A stretch of 64,000 nucleotides of DNA from Moraxellaceae bacterium (GTDB lineage Bacteria > Pseudomonadota > Gammaproteobacteria > Pseudomonadales > Moraxellaceae). The notes beneath the pieces were generated by a model. The model searched no databases. It had not been told where the DNA came from and worked only from the letters and a program-made list of their open reading frames with translations. Below, in pieces: positions 15,587-24,940 of the stretch. The DNA lies in NCBI GenBank assembly GCA_030646295.1, contig JAUSND010000024.1, positions 124,001-188,000 of the forward strand, given 5' to 3'. Made by a program: the position numbers and the translations under genes. How positions within the stretch are numbered: position 1 is the first letter of the stretch; every line of letters begins with the position of its first letter.

Positions 15587-16222
15587 TTACAGCCAGCCAT
15601 TCCTGTGCAGTTGCGCGATGATGGCGGAAACAAAACCATCAAGATTGCGCTCGGCATCCAGACCCACTTCCATTTTGGCACGGGCTTCCCACACCACCTG
15701 TTCGCTGACGGCATCGTAAAGACGGGTTTCGATCACTGCCGTGCGCTCGACGATCGGGGCACTGTCACGAACCTGCTGGGCATTTTCATGGCCGGATACC
15801 CAGACATCGCTCCAGCCGACACGGGTTTCCGGGGTGCGCGATGGTGCAGAGAGGATAAAGCTTGAATACTCTTCCTCGACAGCAGCAACCTCAAAATTAA
15901 GCAGGTTTGTGACCAGCACGCCGGTCACGCCCTCTGCCCGCACCCGCTCCACCACCTGCTGTCGTGTTGGCAACTCGGCACCCGGAAACCAGTCACTCCC
16001 CAGAACAACCGTGGTTCCGTGGCCCTTCAGGCGCTCAGAGAAAGCTTTCTCCATGGCCTTCTGGATTTCCGGCGTGGTTTTAACCCCGATCACCAGTACT
16101 TTTTTCATGGTGGCCGCTTCAGCCTTCTGGCTGGTCACCTTTTCTACCTGTGTGCCTGAAAACATCTGGCAACCTGCCAGCAGAAGCGCTGCCAGAGGCA
16201 AAACCAACAATAGCCGCTTCAT
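15587..16222 (-). CDS. Lipoprotein of unknown function
   Basis: The 211-residue protein has a lipoprotein signal, with LLLAGC placing the acylated cysteine near residue 18. The mature part contains a KKVLVIGVKTTPEIQKAMEKA segment (the start of an alpha/beta region), then TGVLVTNLLNFEV and a C-terminal VVWEARAKMEVG strand. This layout recalls the small lipoproteins related to GNA1162/LpoB or DUF4136-type envelope proteins that bring an ABD-like domain to the periplasm, but I cannot assign a family with certainty. ATG at 16222 has GGAG six bases upstream. OsmC precedes it on the same strand by eight bases. Confidence 0.7.
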   Translation of the reverse strand: MKRLLLVLPLAALLLAGCQMFSGTQVEKVTSQKAEAATMKKVLVIGVKTTPEIQKAMEKAFSERLKGHGTTVVLGSDWFPGAELPTRQQVVERVRAEGVTGVLVTNLLNFEVAAVEEEYSSFILSAPSRTPETRVGWSDVWVSGHENAQQVRDSAPIVERTAVIETRLYDAVSEQVVWEARAKMEVGLDAERNLDGFVSAIIAQLHRNGWL

Positions 16223-16233
16223 CATCTGCTCCC

Positions 16234-16653
16234 TCAGTCAGCCACAATTTCATAGTCATGCGTTATCAGTACACCGGCCTGCCCAAGCATGATGGAGGCA
16301 GAGCAGTATTTGTCGGCTGACAGGTCCACCGCTTTTTTTACCTGCGCATCCTTGAGTTCGCGGCCTTTTACAATGAAGTGCACATGAATCTTTGTGAACA
16401 CCGCCGGAACACCCTCGGCACGCTCCGCCTCCAGCAGCGCCTCGCAGAACGTGACATCCTGACGTGCTTTCTTGAGAATGGTCACCACGTCAAATGCCGT
16501 ACAACCGCCCATGCCCATCAGCAACAGCTCCATGGGGCGCGGCCCCAGATTGCGCCCGCCATACTCAGGCGCACCATCAACCACGACGGCATGGCCACTG
16601 CCTGACTCGGTCATGAAGGTAACATCTTCCACCCACTTCACTCTGGCTTTCAT
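16234..16653 (-). CDS. OsmC-family protein (YhfA-like)
   Basis: The 139-residue protein fits the OsmC/Ohr fold. It has a PRPMELLLMGMGGCTAFDVV helix with the first redox cysteine near residue 54 and a later cysteine in DKYCSASIMLG. This is the YhfA subgroup, usually beside crp, as here: crp is divergent from it with 135 bases between. OsmC proteins reduce organic hydroperoxides, but the YhfA branch is uncharacterised. It is probably cotranscribed with the lipoprotein gene. Cytoplasmic; no signal peptide. Confidence 0.88.
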   Translation of the reverse strand: MKARVKWVEDVTFMTESGSGHAVVVDGAPEYGGRNLGPRPMELLLMGMGGCTAFDVVTILKKARQDVTFCEALLEAERAEGVPAVFTKIHVHFIVKGRELKDAQVKKAVDLSADKYCSASIMLGQAGVLITHDYEIVAD

Positions 16654-16788
16654 CTCGTCCCCTAATTATGGCCGCCTGACCTTTTGTGTCAGGAATCGGC
16701 ACATATTCACACTTTTGCGTTTAATCACCCACAACAGCTGTGCTATGTTTGTCCAATATTAACAATAACGGCACCAGAGGACGTCACC

Positions 16789-17424
16789 ATGGCCCGACTG
16801 CCGGTCAATGCTCACGTTCCCCACATCGACAGTTTTCTCGACCAGTGCCATCGTCGCAAGTATCCTGCGCGCAGCACGATTATCTACGCTGGTGACGCTG
16901 GCGACACCCTCTTTTTCATCATCGCCGGCTCGGTTTCAGTCGTCATTGAAGATGATGAAGGCCGCGAGATGGTTGTAGCCTACCTCAATACCGGCGACTT
17001 CTTTGGTGAAATGGGCCTGTTTGAGGACAAGCCCGTACGCTCGGCCTGGATCAAGGCAAAGACGCCCTGCGAAGTTGCGGAAATCAGTTACCAGAAGTTC
17101 AAGGAGCTGGCCCGTCAGGATGCCGGCCTCATCTTTGCCCTGTCGGCCCAGATGGCCGGACGCCTGCGGGCCACTACCCGCAAGGTTGGTGACCTCGCCT
17201 TCCTGGACGTGACCGGCCGCGTTGCCCGCACCTTGCTCGACCTCTGCAAGCAACCCGATGCCATGACCCACCCGGATGGCATGCAGATCAAGATCACCCG
17301 GCAGGAAATCGGCCGTATCGTAGGCTGCTCCCGCGAAATGGTTGGCCGTGTGCTGAAGTCCCTGGAAGAACAGGAACTTATTGCCGTAAAAGGCAAGACC
17401 ATGGTGGTTTTCGGGACACGCTGA
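16789..17424 (+). CDS. crp: cAMP-binding global regulator, CRP/Vfr type
   Basis: The 211-residue protein closely follows CRP. The cyclic-nucleotide pocket motif [19 protein letters not shown] lies near residue 69, with a [18 protein letters not shown] dimer helix, and the DNA-recognition helix is in [20 protein letters not shown] near residue 168. The arginine and serine that hold cAMP are present. It is either CRP or the Pseudomonas orthologue Vfr; the trp genes downstream match the Vfr neighbourhood. ATG at 16789 gives the family start; longer in-frame readings do not match it. Confidence 0.95.
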   Translation: MARLPVNAHVPHIDSFLDQCHRRKYPARSTIIYAGDAGDTLFFIIAGSVSVVIEDDEGREMVVAYLNTGDFFGEMGLFEDKPVRSAWIKAKTPCEVAEISYQKFKELARQDAGLIFALSAQMAGRLRATTRKVGDLAFLDVTGRVARTLLDLCKQPDAMTHPDGMQIKITRQEIGRIVGCSREMVGRVLKSLEEQELIAVKGKTMVVFGTR

Positions 17425-17429
17425 GCCCG

Positions 17430-17483
17430 TATCGGGCCCATAAAAAATGCCCGCACATGCGGGCATTTTTTATGGGCCCGATA
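17430..17483. terminator. 25-bp perfect inverted repeat, bidirectional terminator of crp and trpC
   Basis: The left arm (17430-17454) and right arm (17459-17483) are exact complements over 25 bases with an ACAT loop. The core is a GC-rich stem (ATGCCCGC/GCGGGCAT) flanked by A6 and T6, as in bidirectional intrinsic terminators. The complementarity continues outward through a further GGGCCCAT-type segment, which is unusually long. Confidence 0.9.
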
Positions 17484-17492
17484 ACGCTCCGC

Positions 17493-18302
17493 TTAAAAGC
17501 CAAACAGCTCGGCCAGCTTTTCACCCGGCTCCGGCGCCCGCATGAAGGCCTCGCCCACCAGAAAGGCATGCACGTCATGATCACGCATGAGGGCAACATC
17601 TGCCGCTGTGTGAATGCCACTTTCCGTCACCACGCGTCGTCCCGAAGGAATACGGGCGAGCAATTCCAGCGTGTTGTCGAGTGATACCTCAAAGGTCTTG
17701 AGGTTACGGTTATTGATGCCGATCAGAGGGCAATCCAGACGCAGGGCCCGCTCCAGCTCTTCGCCATCATGCACTTCAATCAGCACATCCAGTGAGTGCT
17801 CCCGGGCACAGGCATACAACTCATTGAGCTGGCCATCGCTGAGTGCCGCCACAATCAACAGCACGCAGTCGGCATCAATGGCACGGGCTTCCACTACCTG
17901 ATACGGATCAATCAGGAAATCCTTGCGGATCACCGGCAAGGCACAGGCACGACGGGCTTCCTGCAGATAGGCATCGGCCCCCTGAAAGAAATCGACATCA
18001 GTGAGCACGGACAGGCAGGCGGCGCCCGCCTTCTCATAGGAACGCGCAATATCCGCCGGACGAAAATCTGCGCGAATCACGCCCTGGCTCGGCGATGCCT
18101 TCTTGATCTCGGCAATTACCCCGGCCTTGCCGGCAGCAATCTTTGCCTCGATGGCGCGATGAAAACCACGCACCGGGTCGGCATGACGTGCCGCCTCTTC
18201 CTGTGCAGAAAAGCTCTTGCGCTTCTTGCCGGCGGCAACTTCCTCGACCTTGCGATCAAGAATTTTCTGGAGAATGGTGGGAGTGGCAGAAGAAGCGCTC
18301 AT
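17493..18302 (-). CDS. trpC: Indole-3-glycerol phosphate synthase
   Basis: The 269-residue TIM-barrel protein catalyses ring closure of CdRP to indole-3-glycerol phosphate. Visible are [16 protein letters not shown] near residue 62 (the catalytic lysine and SPS loop), [38 protein letters not shown] and [12 protein letters not shown]. It is not fused to TrpF, as is usual in pseudomonad relatives. It is the last gene of trpEGDC, 62 bases after trpD, ending close to the shared terminator. Confidence 0.96.
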   Translation of the reverse strand: MSASSATPTILQKILDRKVEEVAAGKKRKSFSAQEEAARHADPVRGFHRAIEAKIAAGKAGVIAEIKKASPSQGVIRADFRPADIARSYEKAGAACLSVLTDVDFFQGADAYLQEARRACALPVIRKDFLIDPYQVVEARAIDADCVLLIVAALSDGQLNELYACAREHSLDVLIEVHDGEELERALRLDCPLIGINNRNLKTFEVSLDNTLELLARIPSGRRVVTESGIHTAADVALMRDHDVHAFLVGEAFMRAPEPGEKLAELFGF

Positions 18303-18364
18303 GAACGTGCTCTTGAATATGGAACGGAAGCAGCCGGAACCACTCCCGCCAACACAGGAAAAAA

Positions 18365-19420
18365 TCAGACCGAGACGGACTGGGTAAACTCGCGCAGGTT
18401 ATCGAACTTCTCCAGCGCCTGGCCGCTGTGAATCACATCCAGTGCCAGCGCCACACCCTGCCTGAAATCTTTCGTGAGGCCGGCGACATAAATGCCGGCA
18501 CCAGCGTTGAGGGCAATCGTGTCAGCCGCCTTCCCTGCATACTCACCCTTGCGCTTGCCAAGGGCATCTCGAATCAGTGCCAGCGACTCCTTCGAGCCGT
18601 TCACGGACAGACCGACCAGACTCTGGCTTTTCAGGCCGACATCTTCGGGCGTAAGGATGTATTCGTGAATCTCGCCGTTCTTCAGTTCGGCAACCTGCGT
18701 CGTGGTCGCCAGGCTGAATTCATCAAGACCATCCTTTGAGTGCACGACCAGGGCATGCTCGCTGCCCAGGCGCTGCAGCACTTCTGCCAGCGGGCGGCAG
18801 AGCTGGCCGTTGAAAACGCCGATGACATGACGTTTCACGCCGGCCGGATTGGTCAGCGGGCCGAGGATATTGAAAATGGTGCGCAGGCCGACGTCCTTGC
18901 GGGCGGTGATGGCATGTTTCATCGCCGCATGATGATTGACGGCAAACATGAAGCCGATACCGATGTCACGAATGCAGCGGGCGGTCTGCTCCGGTGTGAT
19001 ATCGAGATTGAGGCCGGCCTCGGTCAGCAGGTCGGCGCTGCCACTGCTGGAGGACACGGCACGACCGCCGTGCTTGGCGACATGGCCGCCGGCTGCCGCA
19101 ATCACCATAGCCGAGGCCGTGGACACGTTGAACATGTTGGCGCCGTCACCACCGGTACCCACAATGTCCACCACATTGCGCAGATCACCGAGCTGCACCG
19201 GCACCATCAGCTCGCGCATGATGCGTACGGCACCCTCGATCTCGTCGAGTGATTCTCCCTTCATGCGCAGGCCCATGACGAAGGCAGCAATCTGCGCGTC
19301 GGTGCACTGTCCCGTCATGATGGCTCGCATCACGTCCTGCATTTCCGGCAGGGAAAGATCAATACGGTCTACGACATGCGCCAGCGCGGTCTTGATATCC
19401 ATGCTTTTTTCCGCGCTCAT
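18365..19420 (-). CDS. trpD: Anthranilate phosphoribosyltransferase
   Basis: The 351-residue enzyme transfers a phosphoribosyl group from PRPP to anthranilate. It has the PRPP-binding [19 protein letters not shown] loop near residue 84, the [20 protein letters not shown] segment and [20 protein letters not shown] near residue 157. ATG at 19420 shares its first base with the TGA of trpG (TGATG), so the two are coupled; GTG one codon upstream is also in frame. Confidence 0.96.
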   Translation of the reverse strand: MSAEKSMDIKTALAHVVDRIDLSLPEMQDVMRAIMTGQCTDAQIAAFVMGLRMKGESLDEIEGAVRIMRELMVPVQLGDLRNVVDIVGTGGDGANMFNVSTASAMVIAAAGGHVAKHGGRAVSSSSGSADLLTEAGLNLDITPEQTARCIRDIGIGFMFAVNHHAAMKHAITARKDVGLRTIFNILGPLTNPAGVKRHVIGVFNGQLCRPLAEVLQRLGSEHALVVHSKDGLDEFSLATTTQVAELKNGEIHEYILTPEDVGLKSQSLVGLSVNGSKESLALIRDALGKRKGEYAGKAADTIALNAGAGIYVAGLTKDFRQGVALALDVIHSGQALEKFDNLREFTQSVSV

Positions 19421-20001
19421 CACTTGCCCTCCAGAAAATTCTTCAGCAACTCATGGCCCTGCTCGGTCAGGATGGACTCGGGGTGAAACTGCACACCCTC
19501 GACGGCCAGTGTCTTGTGGCGCACACCCATGATCTCGTCCATGGAACCGTCTTCATGCTGTGTCCAGGCGGTAATTTCCAGACAGTCGGGCAAGGATGCA
19601 CTCTCGATGATCAATGAGTGGTAACGCGTTGCCGTCAGCGGATTGTTGAGACCAGTGAACACGCCCTTGTTGGCGTGATGGATCGGCGAGGTCTTGCCAT
19701 GCATGACCTGACGCGCCCGGATCACCTTGCCCCCGAATACCTGGCCGATGCTCTGATGCCCCAGACAAACGCCCAGCAAGGGAATCTTGCCGGCAAAATG
19801 CTCGATCACCGGCATGGAGATGCCGGCCTCGTTTGGCGTACAAGGCCCCGGTGAAACCACGATGCGCTCGGGCGCCATCTGCTCAATATCGGCGATGGTG
19901 ATTTCATCATTGCGGACCACTTTTACATCCGCACCCAGCTCACCCAGATACTGGACGATGTTGTAGGTGAAGCTGTCGTAGTTGTCGATCATCAGGATCA
20001 T
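19420..20001 (-). CDS. trpG: Anthranilate synthase glutamine amidotransferase subunit
   Basis: The 193-residue class I amidotransferase supplies ammonia to TrpE. It has [20 protein letters not shown] at the start, the oxyanion [10 protein letters not shown] strand, the nucleophile cysteine in [10 protein letters not shown] near residue 79, and the His/Glu pair in [13 protein letters not shown]. The ATG at 20001 overlaps the TGA of trpE by four bases (ATGA). Readings that extend upstream are only trpE in another frame. Confidence 0.96.
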   Translation of the reverse strand: MILMIDNYDSFTYNIVQYLGELGADVKVVRNDEITIADIEQMAPERIVVSPGPCTPNEAGISMPVIEHFAGKIPLLGVCLGHQSIGQVFGGKVIRARQVMHGKTSPIHHANKGVFTGLNNPLTATRYHSLIIESASLPDCLEITAWTQHEDGSMDEIMGVRHKTLAVEGVQFHPESILTEQGHELLKNFLEGK

Positions 20002-21500
20002 GGCTTCACTCCCCCGGCTTCGTGGGTATGGGTAGTGGTGGCAACCTCGGCGGCACGCATCAGGGCGCGCGCCTTGCTCAGGGTTTCCTGCCATTCCGAT
20101 TCGGGCACGGAGTCGGCCACAATGCCGGCGCCAGCCTGTACATGCATCATGCCGTCCTTGATCACGGCCGTGCGAATGGCAATCGCTGTATCCATGTTGC
20201 CGTTCCAGCCCAGATAACCGACTGCACCACCGTAAATGCCGCGCTTCACCGGCTCCAGCTCGTCAATGATTTCCATGGCACGCACCTTGGGCGCACCGGA
20301 GAGCGTACCCGCCGGCAGCGTTGCGCGCAGGACGTCCATGGCCGTGACATCCGGCTTCAACTCGCCATCCACATTGGAAACAATGTGCATGACATGCGAA
20401 TAGCGCTCGACCACCATTTTTTCCGTGACGCGAACCTTGCCGGTTTTGGCCACGCGACCGACGTCGTTGCGACCAAGGTCAATCAGCATCAGGTGCTCGG
20501 CAATTTCCTTGGGGTCGGCCAACAGTTCTGCTTCAAGCTCTGCATCCAGCTCCGGCGTAAGGCCGCGCTTGCGGGTGCCGGCAATCGGACGCACGCTGAC
20601 ATGGCCGTCTTCCATACGCGCCAGGATTTCGGGCGAGGAACCGACAATGGTGAGCTCGTCCGTGCGCATGTAATACATGTAGGGCGACGGATTGAGGTGG
20701 CGCAACGCACGGTAGAGCAACATGGGCGAGGCGGTAAACGGCGCACTCATGCGCTGTGACGGCACCACTTGCATGATGTCGCCGGAGAGCACGTAATTCT
20801 TGATGTGGTCCACACCGCGCTTGAACGCATCCTGACCAAAGCTGGACACAAAATCGGCTTCGGCAACACGTGCCTTCACGCTGTCATGCATGGCCTTCGT
20901 GTCCAGTGAGGCACGCAGGCGCACGGTCAGCGCATCAAGCCGGGCTTTTGCCGCCGCTTCTGCACTGGTCTCAGCCGGATCAACATGGGTGACCAGAAAC
21001 AGTTCGCCCTTGAGGTTGTCGAACACCACCAGGTCTTCGGACACCATCAACTGGATATCCGGTGCGCCAATCGGGTCAGGTTTTACGCAGGCCGCCAGCT
21101 TTTTCTCGACATAGCGCACACAGTCATACGCAAAGAAACCGACCAGCCCGCCATTGAACTTGGGCAGACCCGGCATGGGAGCCACGCGATAGCGCTGCTG
21201 GAAATCCTCGACAAAGGCCAGCGGATCGGCCGCTGTCGTACGCTCGACCTCCTTGCCATCCGTTGTCACCACGATGTCGTGGCCGCGCACGGTCAGCACC
21301 GTGCGCGCCGGCAGGCCGATCATGGAGTAACGGCCCCAGCGCTCGCCGCCCTGCACGCTCTCGAACAGGTAGGTGAAGGGGGCATCAGCCAGCTTCAGGT
21401 AGACGGACAGCGGGGTATCAAGATCGGCGAGAACCGTACGTGCCACCGGCACGCGGTTGTAGCCCTGTGACGCCAGGGTGGCGAAAGACTCAGAAGACAT
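19998..21500 (-). CDS. trpE: Anthranilate synthase component I
   Basis: The 500-residue chorismate-using enzyme makes anthranilate with TrpG. The N-terminal half includes the tryptophan-binding FTYLFES, in which the ES is part of the LLES-type feedback element. The C-terminal half has [39 protein letters not shown] and [16 protein letters not shown], the chorismate and metal site. It leads the trpEGDC operon and is preceded by a leader peptide rich in Trp codons, so both attenuation-like control and feedback inhibition are expected. Confidence 0.97.
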   Translation of the reverse strand: MSSESFATLASQGYNRVPVARTVLADLDTPLSVYLKLADAPFTYLFESVQGGERWGRYSMIGLPARTVLTVRGHDIVVTTDGKEVERTTAADPLAFVEDFQQRYRVAPMPGLPKFNGGLVGFFAYDCVRYVEKKLAACVKPDPIGAPDIQLMVSEDLVVFDNLKGELFLVTHVDPAETSAEAAAKARLDALTVRLRASLDTKAMHDSVKARVAEADFVSSFGQDAFKRGVDHIKNYVLSGDIMQVVPSQRMSAPFTASPMLLYRALRHLNPSPYMYYMRTDELTIVGSSPEILARMEDGHVSVRPIAGTRKRGLTPELDAELEAELLADPKEIAEHLMLIDLGRNDVGRVAKTGKVRVTEKMVVERYSHVMHIVSNVDGELKPDVTAMDVLRATLPAGTLSGAPKVRAMEIIDELEPVKRGIYGGAVGYLGWNGNMDTAIAIRTAVIKDGMMHVQAGAGIVADSVPESEWQETLSKARALMRAAEVATTTHTHEAGGVKP

Positions 21501-21556
21501 GGTTGCTTACTCGGCAAGCGGTCAGACAGGAATGACAGACAGGGGCGACCTCAACG

Positions 21557-21604
21557 TCACCATCGCCATCCACGCCAACGCTTGTTCAGAGCAAGTCCCG
21601 TCAC
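21557..21604 (-). CDS. trpL: trp leader peptide
   Basis: A 15-codon frame with GTG start reads MTGLALNKRWRGWRW and then TGA. Three of its last six codons are TGG, the last one directly before the stop. It lies 56 bases upstream of trpE on the same strand and after the gph stop. Trp-rich leaders here are the hallmark of ribosome-mediated attenuation. The ribosome site is weak (AGG about ten bases upstream); TTG further upstream is an alternative start in the same frame. Downstream I see short dyads (GGTC/GACC and GCTT/AAGC) but no classic terminator with a T run, so the termination mechanism is unclear. Confidence 0.75.
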   Translation of the reverse strand: MTGLALNKRWRGWRW

Positions 21605-21642
21605 GACTGAAGCCTGTAATAGAAAGGAATCAAGCCACAAGA

Positions 21643-22305
21643 TTAAAGGAGCTCGGAGAGGGATTCAACCAGCCAGTCCGGCTCGGAGGCCCGGATGGGT
21701 TCGCCATGGTTATAGCCATAGGGCACCGCCACGCACAGGATGCCTGCCGCACGGGCCGCCTCCACGTCATTGCGGGAGTCGCCCACCATGAGCGCCTGCC
21801 CGGGCTCCAGTCCGAATTCCTGCAGGCAGTGCTGCAAGGGGGCCGGGTGCGGCTTCTTGTGCGGCAGGGAATCGCCACCCAGCAACAGGTCGAAGGGCTC
21901 AAGCAGGTCCAGCTCGTCCAGCAACGCCCGGGCCGGGGCGTAGGGCTTGTTGGTGACACAGGCCAGATAGATGCCGGCGTTGCGACAGGCCAGTACCAGC
22001 TCCCGTGCCCCGGGATAAACCGTGCTCGCCTCACAGACCGAGGCCTGGTAGCGCGCCATGAAGCGGGCCAGCAAGATGTCATGCAGGTCCGCCGGCCGGT
22101 GCTGATGCTCCAGCACGCAGTAGACCAGACGGGATGCACCGCGCCCGACCCAGGTCCGTACCTGTGCCTCGCTGACCTCGGGCATGGCCATATCGCCCAA
22201 CGCCCGGTTCAGTGAGAGTGCAATATCTGCCACGGAATCAACCAGCGTACCGTCGAGGTCGAACATCACCAGCTTTGGCACAAACTCCAGCGGGGCAAAC
22301 AGCAT
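21643..22305 (-). CDS. gph: Phosphoglycolate phosphatase-like HAD hydrolase
   Basis: The 220-residue HAD phosphatase begins MFDLDGTLVDSVADIA near residue 14, with motif II/III residues in CVTNKP, KPHPAPL and the final MVGDSRNDVEAARAAG. It hydrolyses 2-phosphoglycolate formed during DNA repair, or related phosphomonoesters. The MurNAc-6-phosphate phosphatase MupP is a close relative, and since amgK and murU lie about 1 kb away this alternative deserves mention. The position between rpe and trpE matches gph of pseudomonads. Its start shares one base with the rpe stop. Confidence 0.88.
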   Translation of the reverse strand: MLFAPLEFVPKLVMFDLDGTLVDSVADIALSLNRALGDMAMPEVSEAQVRTWVGRGASRLVYCVLEHQHRPADLHDILLARFMARYQASVCEASTVYPGARELVLACRNAGIYLACVTNKPYAPARALLDELDLLEPFDLLLGGDSLPHKKPHPAPLQHCLQEFGLEPGQALMVGDSRNDVEAARAAGILCVAVPYGYNHGEPIRASEPDWLVESLSELL

Positions 22306-22979
22306 CAGCGTTTGACCTGTGCCAGTTCGGCACGCATCTGGCGAACCACCTCGGCATAATCCGGCGCATTGAAAATCGCCGAGCCCGCCACAAACGTATC
22401 GGCGCCGGCTTCGGCAATTTCGCGAATATTCTTCACGCCAACACCACCATCGACTTCCAGACGGATCGGCAGGCCGCTTGCTTCAATCCTGGCGCGCGCC
22501 TCGCGCAGCTTTGGCAATGTCCCGGGGATGAAGGACTGGCCACCAAAACCGGGGTTCACGCTCATCAGCAGCACCATGTCGAGCTTGTCCATGACGTGAT
22601 CCATGTGGTGCAGTGGCGTTGCCGGATTAAACACGAGACCCGCCTTGCAACCGGCCGACCTGATCAGCGCCAGCGAACGATCTATGTGATCGGACGCCTC
22701 CGGGTGAAAGGTTATCCAGGTGGCGCCTGCTTCGATAAAATCACCAATCAGACGATCCACCGGCTTCACCATCAGGTGCACATCAATCGGTGCAGTCACC
22801 CCATATTTGCGCAATGCCTTGCACACCATCGGACCGATGGTGAGATTGGGCACATAGTGATTGTCCATCACATCAAAATGCACAACGTCGGCACCGGCAG
22901 CGAGCACCTTGTCGACATCAGCACCAAGCCGGGCAAAATCGGCAGAAAGGATGGAAGGGGCAATCAGGTAATCGGTCAT
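22305..22979 (-). CDS. rpe: Ribulose-phosphate 3-epimerase
   Basis: The 224-residue TIM-barrel enzyme interconverts ribulose 5-phosphate and xylulose 5-phosphate. Motifs: [14 protein letters not shown] near residue 6, [17 protein letters not shown] with metal and catalytic residues, a VDVHLM-type strand ([14 protein letters not shown]), [13 protein letters not shown] and [15 protein letters not shown] at 22979 matches the family start. It is probably transcribed with gph and possibly on into the trp operon. Confidence 0.97.
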   Translation of the reverse strand: MTDYLIAPSILSADFARLGADVDKVLAAGADVVHFDVMDNHYVPNLTIGPMVCKALRKYGVTAPIDVHLMVKPVDRLIGDFIEAGATWITFHPEASDHIDRSLALIRSAGCKAGLVFNPATPLHHMDHVMDKLDMVLLMSVNPGFGGQSFIPGTLPKLREARARIEASGLPIRLEVDGGVGVKNIREIAEAGADTFVAGSAIFNAPDYAEVVRQMRAELAQVKR

Positions 22980-23103
22980 GATGACTCCGGTTATATCCAC
23001 AGCAGCACTACGCAGGTGGCAGCGACACTCGTCGCAAAACATTCAATCGTTATTCACTTCATCACGCGAAGCAAAAAATTTGCAGCAGCTACCGCAAGCA
23101 GCA

Positions 23104-23805
23104 TCACACCAGATTGCTGCGGATCTGTTCATCCAGCTCGGCCAGCCGCGCCGGCGTGCCTACATCCACCCAGGGCCCCGGAAAATATTCCCCGGTCACT
23201 TTTTTTGCAGCCATGGCCTCGCGCAACAGCGGCGCCAACGGACGCTTGCCCTCAGCCAACCCGGAAAACAGGCGGGGATGTAATACGGAAAGGCCTGAAA
23301 ACGTATAGCGGTGCTCTCCTTCACTGGCAACACGCAACGTCGTGCCCATCGTAACCCTGTCTGCATCCAGGGAAAAATCCCCACCAGGATTGTGTTCGGG
23401 ATTATCGACCAGCACCAGATGAGCCGACTGCGTCATTCCGGCAAAACGCTCACGCAAACTTGAGACTGGATAACGCAGCCATATATCACCATTCACAACT
23501 ACAAATGGCGCATCGCCCAGCAAGGACAATGCCTTGACAAGGCCGCCGGCAGTTTCCAGTGGCTCACCTTCATGTGACCACTCAATGCGTGCACCGAACT
23601 GATGTCCATCCCCCAGCGCGGCCTGCAGTTTTTCACCCAGCCATGCCGTATTGATCACCAGTTCGGTAATACCTGCCCGCACCAGAGCCTCGATGTGCCA
23701 GACAATCAGCGGCTTGCCGCCCACCTTAAGCAATGGCTTTGGCACATGATCGGTCAGGGGCCGCATACGTGTACCCAGACCCGCCGCCAGTATCATTGCC
23801 TTCAT
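23104..23805 (-). CDS. murU: N-acetylmuramate alpha-1-phosphate uridylyltransferase
   Basis: The 233-residue nucleotidyltransferase has the sugar-nucleotide signature ILAAGLGTRMRPLTDHVPKP at residue 5, VVNGDIWL near residue 98 and a C-terminal VDVGTPARLAELD. In pseudomonads MurU makes UDP-MurNAc from MurNAc-1-P in a cell-wall recycling bypass of de novo synthesis, with AmgK supplying the substrate. AmgK lies immediately upstream with a four-base ATGA overlap, which supports MurU over a generic mannose or glucose pyrophosphorylase. Confidence 0.92.
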   Translation of the reverse strand: MKAMILAAGLGTRMRPLTDHVPKPLLKVGGKPLIVWHIEALVRAGITELVINTAWLGEKLQAALGDGHQFGARIEWSHEGEPLETAGGLVKALSLLGDAPFVVVNGDIWLRYPVSSLRERFAGMTQSAHLVLVDNPEHNPGGDFSLDADRVTMGTTLRVASEGEHRYTFSGLSVLHPRLFSGLAEGKRPLAPLLREAMAAKKVTGEYFPGPWVDVGTPARLAELDEQIRSNLV

Positions 23806-24866
23806 GTGGTCACCCAGTGCCCGAGCGTTTCTGCTGCATCCGGCTTTTTGGCCAGATAGGCTGGCAGGATAACGCCGCGCAACAATTCAAACAGTGCATG
23901 GAATTCCGGATAGGGGCTGGTTTCCGCGAGCAGGTAATTGAATACCACCGGAATGTCCTGCAGATACCCGTGCTTGCCGTCCCGGATCGACAGTCGCGCA
24001 AAAATGCCGACCACCTTCAGATGCCGCTGGGCACCCATCCAGTCAAACCAGCGCTGGAACGTCACGTCACTGGTTCCGTTCAGCCGGTGCTCCCGGCGCA
24101 GCATCCGGGCAAACTCACGCACCCAGCGCTCGACGTCGGCCTGCGGCCACACGACATACGCATCACGCAGCAATGACACCAGGTCATAGGTCACCGGTCC
24201 GGTCACTGCATCCTGAAAATCAATGACACCGATGTCACCGTTATCCAGCAGCATCAGGTTGCGCGAGTGGTAATCGCGGTGAACAAAGGCCTGCGGCTGC
24301 TCCAGCACTGCATCGGCAATCATGGCAAGCGCATTGGCCAGCACGGCCTCCTGCTCTGCCGTGAGGTCCAGACCGAGATAGCGGACCACAAACCAGTCGC
24401 GCAGCAACCCCATCTCGTCATTAAGCCGTTGGCGATCATAGGGTGGCAAGGTGTAGCCCGGGACATCATCGCACCCCAGCAGATGCACCAGCGCCTCCAT
24501 GGCGCGACCATATAGCGCGTCCACGGAGGCATCGGTCAGGGCCGGCCGCAACAAGGCGTCCCCGAAATCCTCCAGCAGCATGAAACCCAGCTCAAAATCA
24601 GCGGCCAGCACCTCTGGCACATGCACGCCATGGGCACGCAATGCCCGGGCAATAGCCACAAACGGCCTTGAGTTCTCTTTCTCCGGAGGGGCATCAACCG
24701 CAATCAGGCTGCCGCTTTCCAGAGGCAGACGGAAGTAGCGGCGAAAGCTGGCATCCCCGGAAACCGTCAGCAAATGCGCCACCGGCACCAGCTCCGGACG
24801 CTGCCCTGCCAGCCAGCCCCGGGCCCAGTTTTCCAGTTGCACAGCACGCTGATCGACACCTTCCAT
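23802..24866 (-). CDS. amgK: N-acetylmuramate/N-acetylglucosamine anomeric kinase
   Basis: The 354-residue protein has an aminoglycoside-phosphotransferase fold. It shows SGDASFRRYFRL near residue 36, the catalytic FVHRDYHSRNLMLL near residue 200 and the metal-binding DFQDAVTGP about 20 residues on. AmgK phosphorylates MurNAc at C1 during peptidoglycan recycling. ATG at 24866 is chosen because AGAGGA lies eight bases upstream; a reading 18 residues longer has no such site. It is divergent from lptD with 74 bases between, so the two share a promoter region linking wall recycling and outer-membrane assembly. Confidence 0.92.
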   Translation of the reverse strand: MEGVDQRAVQLENWARGWLAGQRPELVPVAHLLTVSGDASFRRYFRLPLESGSLIAVDAPPEKENSRPFVAIARALRAHGVHVPEVLAADFELGFMLLEDFGDALLRPALTDASVDALYGRAMEALVHLLGCDDVPGYTLPPYDRQRLNDEMGLLRDWFVVRYLGLDLTAEQEAVLANALAMIADAVLEQPQAFVHRDYHSRNLMLLDNGDIGVIDFQDAVTGPVTYDLVSLLRDAYVVWPQADVERWVREFARMLRREHRLNGTSDVTFQRWFDWMGAQRHLKVVGIFARLSIRDGKHGYLQDIPVVFNYLLAETSPYPEFHALFELLRGVILPAYLAKKPDAAETLGHWVTT

Positions 24867-24940
24867 TACAAAATCCTCTGGCCGCTCAAAAACAACTTGC
24901 CTATTATCCGGCATCTTCACGTTTCAGCCCAATCCAAACC

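Noticed and set aside
16654-16788. CRP-binding site in the crp promoter region
   Set aside because: TGTGTC and GCACA occur, but the spacing between half sites is wrong for the TGTGA-N6-TCACA dyad.
21501-21556. Classic intrinsic attenuator terminator after the trp leader peptide
   Set aside because: Only weak four-base dyads are seen and no T tract follows, so I do not list a terminator here.
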